Shown here: one piece after another, positions 1 through 9,272 of the stretch | Layout: every line of letters begins with the position of its first letter | How positions within the stretch are numbered: position 1 is the first letter of the stretch | NCBI GenBank assembly: GCA_020736575.1 | Contig: JAGPYM010000009.1 | Span: forward strand, 1,054,001 to 1,118,000 | DNA: 64,000 bases | Source of the DNA: Thelonectria olida | Taxonomy: Eukaryota > Ascomycota > Sordariomycetes > Hypocreales > Nectriaceae | Reading direction: 5' to 3' | Program-made: the position numbers and the translations under genes | The notes under the pieces: model-generated | Databases searched by the model: none | Seen by the model: only the letters and a program-made list of their open reading frames with translations | Told to the model about the DNA's origin: nothing

Positions 1-385
1 ACGTGAGACGCCGCCATCTCCCATTTCTGAGACGTCCGAGGACAGCTCGTCTGAGCTGTTCCTCAACCTGGCCAACGCAAACGTTGGCTTCCGTCACTGG
101 CACCCCGTGTCTGTGACACATCGTGGCAACGAGCTTGCCGGCCAGTCCGAGCTGGGCGGCGTCTGGGAGTGGACCAGCTCCCCCTTGACACGATATCCAG
201 AGTTCCAGCCCATGTCGCTGTATCCTCTATACACGGCTGACTTCTTCGACGGCAAGCACAACATCGTCCTGGGCGGCTCATGGGCCACACACCCTCGCAT
301 TGCTGGGCGCAAGAGCTTTGTGAACTGGTATCAGCGCAACTATCCCTACGCTTGGTGCGGTGCCAGGTTGGTCAGAGACATCTGA
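1..385 (+). CDS. egt1: Ergothioneine synthase Egt1, C-terminal fragment
   Basis: This is the 3' end of a gene that begins before the window; the frame is open from base 2 to the TGA ending at 385. The roughly 127 visible residues match the end of an FGE-sulfatase / EgtB-like domain: 'WEWTSS', 'VLGGSWATH' and the terminal 'NWYQRNYPYAWCGARLVRD'. In fungi this domain is the C-terminal sulfoxide-synthase half of Egt1. The N-terminal half methylates histidine to hercynine, and this half couples hercynine to cysteine using iron and oxygen. Only the last part is present, so the methyltransferase half cannot be checked. No intron is needed in the visible part. A stand-alone FGE-domain protein is the alternative, but the ending is typical of fungal Egt1. 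It converges on the eIF2B-alpha gene. Confidence 0.85.
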   Translation, partial: RETPPSPISETSEDSSSELFLNLANANVGFRHWHPVSVTHRGNELAGQSELGGVWEWTSSPLTRYPEFQPMSLYPLYTADFFDGKHNIVLGGSWATHPRIAGRKSFVNWYQRNYPYAWCGARLVRDI

Positions 386-1053
386 ACCAAAACATGACAT
401 AACTCGAGTGGTGTAATATTCTAAGGGTTTCAGTAAGTTTTCTGAACGGCGAAAAAAAACAGGCAAATGGGCTCTTTGTAGTCGGGGTGTAAAAAACGAA
501 CTGGGAGCTTTGGTGTTGGAAGCTGTTAATGATGAACAAGGGCAAGGGACGAAACAAATTTTGTCGTGTTATGAGGCACATGTTTCGATTGAGGGGTAGT
601 AAGATTGAATACGAAAGGTTGAAGGATGGTGTATTGTATTTTGATGAATAGCATTTTTATGGGAGGGTTTTAGTCTTTATTGCAATTGATTCCCGAGTCC
701 GCTCCTTTTCCCTCTCATAACCCTGCCTGGGCGATAATCGATGATTACAATTCGTCCTCGTCGCAATAATAAGCAGATATCCGTGATCCTCCCTTTTTCC
801 CGTGCGCCTTTGTTCGCTTGTCGAATCTTATAGCCGCATAATACCATGTCGAAAGACCAATCCGAGAGCCTTCAGGTATCAAATGATACTGGTGTGTTTG
901 TCTGGCTGATAATGACGAAATATGTGTAAGGGAGACTTTTTGGTGAGCCGTCATTAAACCATCCCGAAGAGGCAGAGCAAGAACAGAGTGTGTAAACAGT
1001 GCTCCCTGGTCCTAGGGATGGGCGCGGCGCTGTGAGTTTGAAATGTGAGTCGC
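386..1053. other. Convergent 3' spacer between egt1 and eIF2B-alpha
   Basis: This 668-base spacer separates two genes that face each other. It is A/T-richer than the flanking coding sequence and has no open frame resembling a protein. It should hold both 3' UTRs and polyadenylation sites. Confidence 0.6.
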
Positions 1054-2230
1054 TCAACCGTTCAGACTGCCGTAAATGTCGAGAAGCTGCTCGAAAACGT
1101 AACCAGGCACCTTGATGCCATTCTCGGTTATGAGCTGGGAGATCAAATCGGGAGGCTATTAGTTGTTAGTTTCACTTCCAAAAATGATAGACGGGGCCAT
1201 ACAGTAAAATCAACAGCATCAACGGGGTTCTTGCTCTTGGCGTCGGAAGAAAAGTCAAGAACATGCTGCACAAAGCCAAGGTCCTTCTGGCCCGTAATGA
1301 ACTTGCGAGCAAACTTGTGCGTCTCGGCGGCGACGTAAAACGGCACCTTTGGCTTGGAGGCCATCGCCAACTTTGCAATCTGCAGAGTGCCGAGTCGGGA
1401 GATGATGCCTCCGTTGGAGGACACGGCTTCGGCACCAACGATGACCATGTTGACCTGGCGCAACAGCCCCATGACGTGGGCGACACCGGCCTCTCCAATC
1501 TCGGCAACCGGGATGCCCATTCCACGCAACTCGCTGACAACGCGGTCGCTCTCCTCGGCGCGGGTTTCCTCGCGCACATAAATGACCTTGAACTTTCCGG
1601 CGCCGAGGTTTTGCACCGCACGCTCCAGGATGGCAATGACGGAGCGCGAGGCGCCGTGGGTCAGGACGCATTTGCCCTCGGTGATGAAGCGCCAGCCCGA
1701 CTCGGCAATACCTTTGCGGGCGGCGTTCGCGCGAGCGGCAAAGAGGCGGCCATTAGCCAGGAGGTGTTGCCGGACCTCGTCGAAGCTGTCGTCCTGCTGG
1801 CGCAGTGAGGAGATGAGGTACTGGAGGAAGAGGTCAGTGCCGGCGGAGAGGGGCACTGGGTTTGCGACGGAAGCCTTGAGGCGGTCGGACTGGGCCTTGA
1901 CGGTGTCGAGGGTCTCGAAGACGGTAGTGGAGGGGGTTGAGTTGAGGAGGGCGATGAGAGATTCTATCGCGGCGACGGGTTTGGTGAGGTGGGGGTCTGA
2001 GGCGAGGAGGTGACGGTATGTGGCCACGATGCTGCAGCATGGTTAGATTTATATGTGCGATAGTAGATGGAGGAGGGAAGACAGACTCGAAATCGGAGCT
2101 AGAAGATGGCGCTGGTTGCTGCTCGGCCGCGGGGGCAGCAGCTATCAAGAAGTGTCAGTGATTGCGCTGTAGTTAAAGGTAAGTGGGTGTTTTAGAAGCG
2201 TTACTAACGTGCTGGAGCTTCTGTGGCCAT
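1054..2230 (-). CDS. gcn3: Translation initiation factor eIF2B subunit alpha (GCN3)
   Basis: This is the alpha subunit of the eIF2B guanine-nucleotide exchange factor. It forms part of the regulatory core that senses phosphorylated eIF2 in the cytoplasm. The model is complement(join(1054..1155,1203..2031,2087..2141,2209..2230)), 335 aa, near the usual family length. The first exon is only 22 nt, from the ATG at 2230. Splicing gives an N terminus ending in 'SSSSDFDIVATYRHLL', the form I expect for fungal homologues. Family motifs include 'LTHGASRSV', 'EETRAEESDR', 'VIVGAEAVSSNGG' and 'FYVAAETHKF'. The last 47-nt intron has a CTAAC branch point, and splicing it restores the conserved ending 'PPDLISQLITENG...VFEQLLDIYG'. 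Without that splice the frame reads into intron-coded residues. All introns are GT-AG; intron 2 has the weak donor GTCTGT. The gene is divergent from the NECAP-like gene. Confidence 0.93.
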
Positions 2231-2967
2231 GGTTGGTAGATTGTCTCGGTAAAACGGGCTCGAAGAGAGAAGAACGGGAGTGGTGAAGGTATTCCCAAGC
2301 TGAGTATTTGGTGTAGAGGGGAATTTTGGGCATGGGTGAGTCAATCTTCGGGACGTCACTTTTTGGCGGGGCACAGATTGACTGGGTGGTGGGGTAACGC
2401 AGGGGCAAGTGGACGGAGAGTGCAAACGGGGTCTCTTACATCGATTATTTATTCGGGATTTCATAAGAAGATGGGTTAGCGGTAATAATGACATATGATT
2501 CTCGAGTTTTGCAGAACTCTATGTTTGCAAGGTGATTGGTTCTTGCACGTTCGGATACTGCTGTGACAACCGCGCCCTTCACCTTGCTGCTGTGAAGCTA
2601 ACGTGTGAATTACGAACCTACCTAAAGCGAGTTGTGCCTAGATTACGTATCTACGTGTAAGTGAGCAAGGCACGTTGCGATCCAAAAGGTAATTGAACAT
2701 ATAAAACGTATTCGACCACTCAACCAGTGACATCGCGCCATCCTAGATCGTGGTCCCTTTGCCCGCGAGCTACCCTGGAGATTTATTTGGAAGAACCCCA
2801 CCAACAACTCAGCGGTCTGAGCTGAGTGCCCCTCCACATCGACGTCCCATCCCATTCCAGGCAGAGTTGGACATCGCCAACATCCTCTCCTACGATTTAG
2901 CCATTGGTTATACACAGTCTATCAAACCATTTTAACTATATATCCAACTCCCCCCCTCCCGTACCCA
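2231..2967. promoter_or_regulatory. Bidirectional promoter: eIF2B-alpha and NECAP-like gene
   Basis: This 737-base region separates two divergent start codons, so both 5' leaders and promoters must lie here. An inverted CCAAT box (ATTGG) lies near 2903, about 60 bases before the NECAP-like ATG. No conserved ORF is visible. Confidence 0.5.
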
Positions 2968-3741
2968 ATGGAGCTCCTCGACCCAGCCACCGGCCAACCC
3001 CTCCCCAACGATGCCATCCAGCGCATCCTCTTCGTCGCCAACGCCGTCCACGTCTACAACATCCCCCCGCTGACCTCCACAAAGGGCTACAACGCCGCCT
3101 CCTGGACCACGGACCCCAAGCGCCACATCTTCACCGCCCGCCTGCGCGTCATCGAAACCGCTTTCGAATCTCCCTCGGCCGAAACAAAGCTCAAGGTCGA
3201 CGCCATCCTCGAGGACACCTCCAACGGCCAGCTGTTCGCCGCCGCCCCCTACACCGCGCCCGCCATCGTCGAGCCCGTGCTGGACAGCAGCCGCTTCTTC
3301 GCGCTGACGGTCCGCGATCCGCAGGGCAGAAAGGCGGTGCTGGGCATTGGCTTCGAGGAGCGCAGCGAGGCGTTCGACCTGAGCATTGCGCTGCAGGAAG
3401 CCCGCAAGGCGCTGGGGTGGGAGGGCGAGCAGAGCAAGCCGGCGGCGGCCAAGGAGCAGGAGGACAAGCGCGACTACAGCCTCAAGGACGGCGAGACCAT
3501 CACGGTCAGCTTTGGCAGCAACTCCAAGTTCGGCCGGCGCAAGGCCTCGCATCCCGACCCGGGAGCCGGGAGCGCCAACCTCCAGTCGTTTGCGCTGCCC
3601 CCGCCTCCTCCCGGGCCTTCGTCTTCGGGAGGCGGCTTCTCGCTGCCTCCGCCGCCGAGTGCCCAGGACGTGAGGCAGCAGCAGAAGCAGACAGCCAAGG
3701 AACACGGGTTTGACGATGGGCAGTTTGGAGAGTTTGCGTAG
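2968..3741 (+). CDS. NECAP-like endocytic adaptor (DUF1681 / PHear domain)
   Basis: This intronless gene encodes 257 aa. The first ~175 residues form a NECAP-type PH-like domain, with characteristic stretches 'RILFVANAVHVYNIPPLTS', 'RHIFTARLRVIE' and 'LGIGFEERSEAFDL'. NECAP proteins bind clathrin adaptor complexes (AP-1/AP-2) and regulate coated-vesicle formation. The C-terminal third is a disordered proline- and glycine-rich linker ('LPPPPPGPSSSGGG') ending in 'DDGQFGEFA'. I do not see the animal WVQF ear-binding motif at the end, so adaptor binding by that route is not supported. The start is the first ATG of the frame and sits directly before conserved sequence. Codon use is strongly C-biased at third positions, which suggests good expression. 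Confidence 0.9.
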   Translation: MELLDPATGQPLPNDAIQRILFVANAVHVYNIPPLTSTKGYNAASWTTDPKRHIFTARLRVIETAFESPSAETKLKVDAILEDTSNGQLFAAAPYTAPAIVEPVLDSSRFFALTVRDPQGRKAVLGIGFEERSEAFDLSIALQEARKALGWEGEQSKPAAAKEQEDKRDYSLKDGETITVSFGSNSKFGRRKASHPDPGAGSANLQSFALPPPPPGPSSSGGGFSLPPPPSAQDVRQQQKQTAKEHGFDDGQFGEFA

Positions 3742-3995
3742 AACTGGGAAGAGGTTATCGAAAAAGGAGGATTTATTCAAGTCATAGTGCAGCGAAGCGT
3801 AAATATCTGCAAGTATCTGGCATCACCCTCAACTCCTCAAGGCAGGGACGATATCGTAATAATGAGATAAAAGAAGTAATGATATATTATTGGTTTTGTA
3901 TATATTCGGCCCCGTTCCTTATGCAATCTATTAATCCTACTACAACAAACACTAGGAGTCCACCAATGCTGTTATGGTTGTTTTATACATGTTCT

Positions 3996-4931
3996 TCAAG
4001 GCCATGGGGCCTGGATGTATGGCAAGCTGAGCCGTCGGGCACTTGCAGCCTTCAGGCGGGCCCCAGCCCACCCATCCTCTACCTCAACCGTCTCCATAAC
4101 CTCACCAGAGTACCCTCCCGGACACTGGTACTGCGTCGTGCTACACGGCGGCAATTCGACTTCTTCCTCCACTGTCTCGAGAGTCCCCTCGGAATAGGTG
4201 GTTTCTGTGCGAGATATAGAAGGCCGACAAGCATCCTCAAAGTAACTCATTGGGATAAACTCGGGCGAGCTGGCGTTCAACGGGGTTGTCGGCGAAGTTA
4301 CCTCATAAGAGATGGGGGACATGGAGCTGTATGCAGAAGGAGTTGGGGGCATAGATCCGTCCATGAGGTACTGTGCCTGGAAACCAGCCATGACCCAAGT
4401 CTCACGGCTCTGGATCTCAACGTACAACTCCCCAAGGCGGTTGAATATGACCCTTTCTTGGTCGACGGCCTCGTTGATTTTGGCTTTGAGGAGACTAAGA
4501 TGCTTTCGCAGCTTGCGACGGTCGTTGCCCGCTTCGAGGGTTTGATGGCGGGCGTCGGCTTGGACGTATTGTCTTACGAGACTGGCGGCTCTACTGGCCT
4601 GTTTTTGGAGCTCGATGGCGAGGTATGAGCGTTGGGTGTAGAGGCTCTCGATGGGCGGGGCTTGGAGAATATTGCTGGCACTGAAGAAGGTTTGTTTGCT
4701 ATCTCCCCGAGAGCTGGTGGAAGGAAATGAGGAGTGTCGTCGGGGTTTGGGCTTGGAGGTGAAGGGTGTAACAGGCCCAGCCGAGGACATGGTCGCCTCA
4801 GAGGACTCCGAGGGAGGGAAGTCTGCTGTCTTGGGGGACGAAGCCATCGTCTCGTCTGGAGGAGGTGTAATTCTAGCATCCATAGGAAGAAGATGAACCA
4901 GTTGCTGGTACGTTGGGAAAACGTATTCCAT
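3996..4931 (-). CDS. Hypothetical coiled-coil protein
   Basis: This single-exon gene encodes 311 aa, starting from the ATG at 4931. The frame is open further upstream but has no ATG there. I do not recognise a family. The N-terminal ~90 residues are disordered and rich in Ser, Pro and Thr. Residues ~90-180 form a helical, charged segment ('SLVRQYVQADARHQTLE', 'HLSLLKAKINEAVDQERV') with the heptad pattern of a coiled coil. The C-terminal part is low-complexity Ser/Thr/Pro with acidic stretches ('TLETVEEEVELPP'). A downstream Met at 'MDARITPPP' is an alternative start. It converges on the NECAP-like gene, about 250 bases away. No function can be inferred. Confidence 0.7.
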   Translation of the reverse strand: MEYVFPTYQQLVHLLPMDARITPPPDETMASSPKTADFPPSESSEATMSSAGPVTPFTSKPKPRRHSSFPSTSSRGDSKQTFFSASNILQAPPIESLYTQRSYLAIELQKQASRAASLVRQYVQADARHQTLEAGNDRRKLRKHLSLLKAKINEAVDQERVIFNRLGELYVEIQSRETWVMAGFQAQYLMDGSMPPTPSAYSSMSPISYEVTSPTTPLNASSPEFIPMSYFEDACRPSISRTETTYSEGTLETVEEEVELPPCSTTQYQCPGGYSGEVMETVEVEDGWAGARLKAASARRLSLPYIQAPWP

Positions 4932-5521
4932 GGTGGGTCTTAACAAGGGTTCGTTTTTGACAGAGTATGATGATCTGTCGTCCAAGCCAAAGGGCTCAAA
5001 AGGTGATATCCTCAGTTATGTATCCACGCTGGAACACCCTTCTGCCACTCCCAGAGATCACCTGTCGTCTCTCCTCTACTTGGAATAGTTGCAAGGGAGC
5101 TTTGTTCTCATACTGTGCCGTCACAAAGAAAGGCCGACATCCGGAGGCCTAGCACGGTCGAATCTGAGTTCCATACTTGGCAGGATCAACGTTTTCTTTT
5201 TGTTCCTGTGTCCAGATGCGATCCGTGCCCGGTTTGCCACTGACTGAGTTGAATAGGCGACGAGGCTGGGCCTCGAGTATTGTTCCCTTCCATTCGGACT
5301 CGTTCTATTCCAGAAGCCAGAGCGTTGAAAACAACTGGGGCCAGAACTCCAGGGACGGGTTGGGTCACTGGGGCTTCATTGAACGGGTGCATTGAATGAA
5401 GCGTCGACATTGACATTGGCCCGCTGGGTGCCAGTGGCGCTTGTCAGCGTCATGGGCTTGAACGGTTCGATCGCGCGCTGCAAGTTTGTTTTTACACCCA
5501 GAGAGAGCAGGAAGTTGTCCC
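4932..5521. other. Spacer upstream of coiled-coil gene, downstream of radical SAM gene
   Basis: This 590-base spacer lies between tandem minus-strand genes. It should contain the 3' UTR of the radical SAM gene and the promoter of the coiled-coil gene. Short open frames here look random. Confidence 0.5.
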
Positions 5522-6670
5522 TTAAATGGCAAAACCGTCATGCTCTGGAGGGTCATTGAAGCGCCATAATCCAGCTTCAATGGCAGCTTGTCGGATGGAA
5601 GAGACCTCGGTGTCGGTAACTGGACGGTTCAGATCTGCATAGCGCAGTTCTTCGGTCTCGCCGTCAGTATCCTTGCCCCTGACTCGTTTCTTCTTTCCAA
5701 CATGAGCGTCGGGACGATATTGCTCCATGATGTTGACAAAGCAGTCTGCGGAGACTTCCTTTGCTAGGAACTTCATGATTTCCGCGCCCTCCGCCTCCTT
5801 GCCGGGCATGACTAGGTGTCTGACCAGCAAACCTTTCTTGGCGATTCCATCGGGAGTAAAGCACAAGTCACCCACTTGTGTGTGCATGGCTTTAACGCTC
5901 TCTCTTGCGGTGGTGGCGTAGTCGTCCGCTTTGAGGAGCCGCTTGGATGTGGTGGGCTCCCACACTTTGAAGTCGGCCAGGTAGATGTCCACCAACCCAT
6001 CCATCAGCTGCAAGGACTCAAGAGAATCAAAGCTCGAGGTATTGTAGAGGATGGGGACTCTTAGTCCGTTGTCCCTCGCATGCAATATGCTCAAAGCCAC
6101 TTGGGGAGCCACGTGCTCTGGCGTGACGATGTTGATGTTGTGCACATTGCCCACGTCTTGCAACTTGACATACCAATCGCCCAACTCCTCTGGGGTCAAG
6201 TCCATGCCGTTCCTTTGGTGGGAGATATCAAAGTTCTGGCAAAAGATGCAGCGCAGGTTACACCCGCTCATGAAAACGGCACCACTCCCCTTGTGTCCTT
6301 GAATGCAAGGTTCTGAAGGTGTCATGGCCAGTCAGCAACCCAAGCGTCTCAGGTCCAGAACAAAGAACAGAGCAAACGGACCTTCACCAAAGTGGGGAGC
6401 AATCACATTGACTTTTGCCTTCTCTCCAATGAGGCACATGCCAGTCGTCTCGTAACGGTTCACTCCACATTGCCTGGGACAGAGATTACACTTGCGGAGG
6501 TGCGAGTAGGCTAATGAGCGTTTCTTGGCGGCATCTCGGGAACTGAGCATGGAATACCGAGGGAGATAGTCGTCCAGGAGGAACGGAGGCGCGAGGTGCA
6601 AAGACCGACGGAAACGACCAGGTGCTAATAGCTTCCCGCTCAAACTGCATCGTCTCGAGAGGAGAAGCAT
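5522..6670 (-). CDS. PflX-type radical SAM protein (COG1313-like)
   Basis: The model is complement(join(5522..6312,6382..6670)), 359 aa. Splicing the 69-nt GT-AG intron joins 'APHFGE' to 'EPCIQGHKGSGAVF', restoring the contiguous family sequence. The radical SAM cluster motif is CxxxCxxC at about Cys114, Cys118 and Cys121 ('SGCNLRCIFCQNF'), which ligates a 4Fe-4S cluster that cleaves S-adenosylmethionine. A second cysteine set precedes it ('CNLCPRQCGVNR...GMC', Cys61/64/68/79), as in bacterial and archaeal PflX proteins. The first ~30 residues are Arg-, Ser- and Leu-rich with no acidic residues, resembling a mitochondrial presequence; that location is inference. A basic insertion ('VGKKKRVRGKDTDGE') lies near the C terminus. 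The substrate is unknown. Activation of a glycyl-radical enzyme is what the name suggests, but no such enzyme is in the window. Confidence 0.9.
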
Positions 6671-7044
6671 CGTTTGTGATGGCCCAAAATGCTGGTGGTT
6701 ACCATTGGCGATGATTTGATTGGTGTTGTTAACTTAGAGTTGTAACCGGGGAGTGACGACACACCTGATGTATCCGTGTATGCGGGGGTGTAATTTATTC
6801 GATTATCGATTAGCGCGCCTATCAACCACATCACTTGTAAGACACCTGACTCAAACATCATCACTTTGGGCATATCAATGCACGGCACAAAGACCATCAA
6901 TTTCAATCTGATACCGGGAAGAAATACACGCCATGATATCAACATGACAATAACCTGAGTCCTTGGTCAAGCAACCACGGAACAACAACCAAGTAAAAAC
7001 ACACCACCATCACGACCTCGATGTCGAACCATTGCCTTCCATCT
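6671..7044. other. Spacer between tandem minus-strand genes
   Basis: These 374 bases should hold the promoter of the radical SAM gene and the 3' UTR of the 451-aa gene. I see nothing else in it. Confidence 0.45.
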
Positions 7045-8400
7045 TCATAAAAAGGCGTGGTATATCTTCGGAATGAACTTTTTGGCCCTCTCAGTCCTCT
7101 TCTCGTACTCCGCAACCTTCTCCAAGAGGGCCCGCTGGCGCCCAACTTCGCCCCCGGGGACCTTCTCCTCCCACAGCTTCAACTTATTCCTGAGCTGCAG
7201 GATCTCGGCATCCTTGTGCCGGTACTTCTTCTCCAGCTCAGATACGCGTTCGGGGAACGAGGGCGCGACAATGGTAAATATAGTAGGCCGCTCCTCCATC
7301 TTGCGCGTCTCAGATACGCCCGGGTGGTTGATGGCCGGGAGCACGAAGAGGGGAGACTGGTGGCCTTTGCCCGCGATGCGATAGTACCGTGTCATGAGGT
7401 CGACGGGAATGATGCCTTTGGCGTACCAGTTTCCCCCTCGCTCCTCGTGCCAAATCCGCTCCCCACTTACACCAGCCTTTTTCCAGATTTTGTGCTTTTC
7501 CGTGTACGATGCCTCGGCCTTGTCGAGCATCGCGTGGATGTGAGAACTGACGTCGTCGCCGACGTTGCAGAGAATCCAGCGGTCCTGTGGGTAGGCAATC
7601 TCCCGGCCACGAGACACACCGTCTGGCCCAGAGTGGCGGACGATTTGGTAAGGCACGACGGCTTCTCCGGCCAGGGCGTCGAGGGCGTTGGCGTAGCTGA
7701 TCTCGAGCTCGTGCATGCGTAAGACGAGGTGCTGGTGATGAGACAACCACTGCCCGAGGAGGCTGTTCCGGACGCCCGCGTGCTGGGCAGTTTCCTCATT
7801 ATCTACGCCCGGCGGCAAGAGCGACATGAGGCCGCCCGTGGCACTGTACTCGTGATCGAGAATCTCGAGGCACTCATTAGCGTGCATGGCCAATTGATGA
7901 TGCGTCTGGTACGGCTTGCGTTTCCCGTCCTTTTCGGCCCAAGGACCCGAGTTGGCGACCTCGGTGAGAGGACAGTGGTGTTGCAAGCCCTTCTCCTCAG
8001 ACTCGGCACAGACAGTGTTGTGAATGCCCCAGAGCGGAACATGGTGCGAATCGCTATCGCTGTTGTAGGGTGTGTTCAAACTGCTGAGCCAGTCGAAAGC
8101 GTCGCCAGGATAGAAGGCGTATCCATCTTCGTCCTCGTCTAAGTGGGCTATCGGAGCCCCCTTAGTGGTCGGCGCAAGCTTATTGATGAGGTTGACGAGA
8201 GAATGGGCATGCTGCTTGAGAGCCAGCAAGGTGGGAGGGGTGCCGGAGGAGAGATAGGAGCAGTTGACATGCTGGAGGAGCTTGACTTCTTCCGCCGTGA
8301 GCCGACCACTGTCAGGAGTGGTATACTCGGAAGCATACGAATTTGCCCAAGGACTGGAGGGGATATGAAGTGGTTGAACTTGCTCTCCGGATGTCTCCAT
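7045..8400 (-). CDS. Conserved-looking protein of unknown function, 451 aa
   Basis: This is a single-exon gene. I chose the ATG at 8400 ('METSGEQVQPLH') because the 33 extra codons upstream read like leader sequence. I do not recognise a domain. The protein looks globular in the middle: 'GYAFYPGDAFDWLSSLNTPY', 'MHANECLEILDHEYSATGG', 'QWLSHHQHLVLRMHELE' and 'DRWILCNVGDDVSSHIHAML'. Its last ~80 residues are a charged helix likely to be a coiled coil ('SELEKKYRHKDAEILQLRN', 'LLEKVAEYEKRTERAKKF'). There is no signal peptide or membrane segment. Balanced composition and unbroken length over 1.3 kb argue for a real gene. It lies head to tail with the radical SAM gene. Confidence 0.75.
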   Translation of the reverse strand: METSGEQVQPLHIPSSPWANSYASEYTTPDSGRLTAEEVKLLQHVNCSYLSSGTPPTLLALKQHAHSLVNLINKLAPTTKGAPIAHLDEDEDGYAFYPGDAFDWLSSLNTPYNSDSDSHHVPLWGIHNTVCAESEEKGLQHHCPLTEVANSGPWAEKDGKRKPYQTHHQLAMHANECLEILDHEYSATGGLMSLLPPGVDNEETAQHAGVRNSLLGQWLSHHQHLVLRMHELEISYANALDALAGEAVVPYQIVRHSGPDGVSRGREIAYPQDRWILCNVGDDVSSHIHAMLDKAEASYTEKHKIWKKAGVSGERIWHEERGGNWYAKGIIPVDLMTRYYRIAGKGHQSPLFVLPAINHPGVSETRKMEERPTIFTIVAPSFPERVSELEKKYRHKDAEILQLRNKLKLWEEKVPGGEVGRQRALLEKVAEYEKRTERAKKFIPKIYHAFL

Positions 8401-9198
8401 TATGATGGATCTTCTAGCACAGCAAGACTTGAAGTGTGGTGGTTGGTTGGGTGTCAATACTGAGCTGCAACCTAACAGGTCGATGGAGAACAAGAACAAA
8501 ATGTGAGGGAAAGTGCAAACAAAGGAAGGGAAAGAGAGGGAGGGAACCTTTTTAATCTGTTAATGGATTACACCACCTCTCTGAATGAATGACGGTCTTT
8601 GTTTGCGCTTGTGAGTGTGATTTTAGCTGTGGACCCGGGATATCTCACGGACAAAGAAGTCTTTGTTAAGCAAACGGACGTTCTCCCAGATACCATTGGC
8701 GCGGATTCGCGCTTGCTGTCAGACCCTGGAAAACAGTGTCGAGACTGTCTCGTAATTCTCACCTGAAGTTCTTTCGCATTGACTCTGAAGTAAGAATTGG
8801 TTTAATATGTAGTGCGGACCAGGACCATAGCCATTCCATTCACGTGAGGACGTTTCTTGCAAAAGATAAGATTAGGTATTCTCCTAATACAAGCGGGAGA
8901 AAAGCCAACCTTCTCTAATTGAATACCTAGCCAGAAGAAGCTGTTCAAACAGGAAATCTAGTTATTGTACGCCTTGTCAACGTGCCAACCAGCTGGCAGT
9001 CAGTCAATGAGAGACTCGGGCCTCTCATATCTACATAGATGCACATACTCCGCCCTGCCCACCTAGTGCTCACGTTGGTCCATACCTTCACTGTTGAGTG
9101 CAAAAACAGAGTCGTCCGGGGGTTCAATCAATCAAGCCTGGTGGGAATGAATACAATAAATAATAGCACGGATTGCCGAATCCCAAAAATAATAACAC
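8401..9198. other. Upstream region of the 451-aa gene
   Basis: About 800 bases lie between the gene start and tRNA-Asn. The part next to the ATG is purine-rich on the plus strand, so it is CT-rich on the coding strand, as fungal 5' leaders often are. No gene seen. Confidence 0.45.
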
Positions 9199-9272
9199 CT
9201 CCCCGAGATGGGCTCGAACCATCAACCTCCTGATTAACAGTCAGACGCGCTAGCCAATTGCGCCATCGGGGA
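9199..9272 (-). tRNA. tRNA-Asn (anticodon GTT)
   Basis: On the minus strand the 74-nt cloverleaf runs from TCCCCGA at 9272 to TCGGGGA plus discriminator G at 9199; the 7-bp acceptor stem pairs fully. The anticodon arm is CTGACTGTTAATCAG with anticodon GTT, and the T arm contains GGTTCGAGCCC. No intron. It is isolated in a gene-poor tract. Confidence 0.95.

Noticed and set aside
2904..3780. Long frames on both strands overlapping the NECAP-like gene
   Set aside because: Shadow frames produced by high third-position GC; only the frame starting at 2968 has family motifs.
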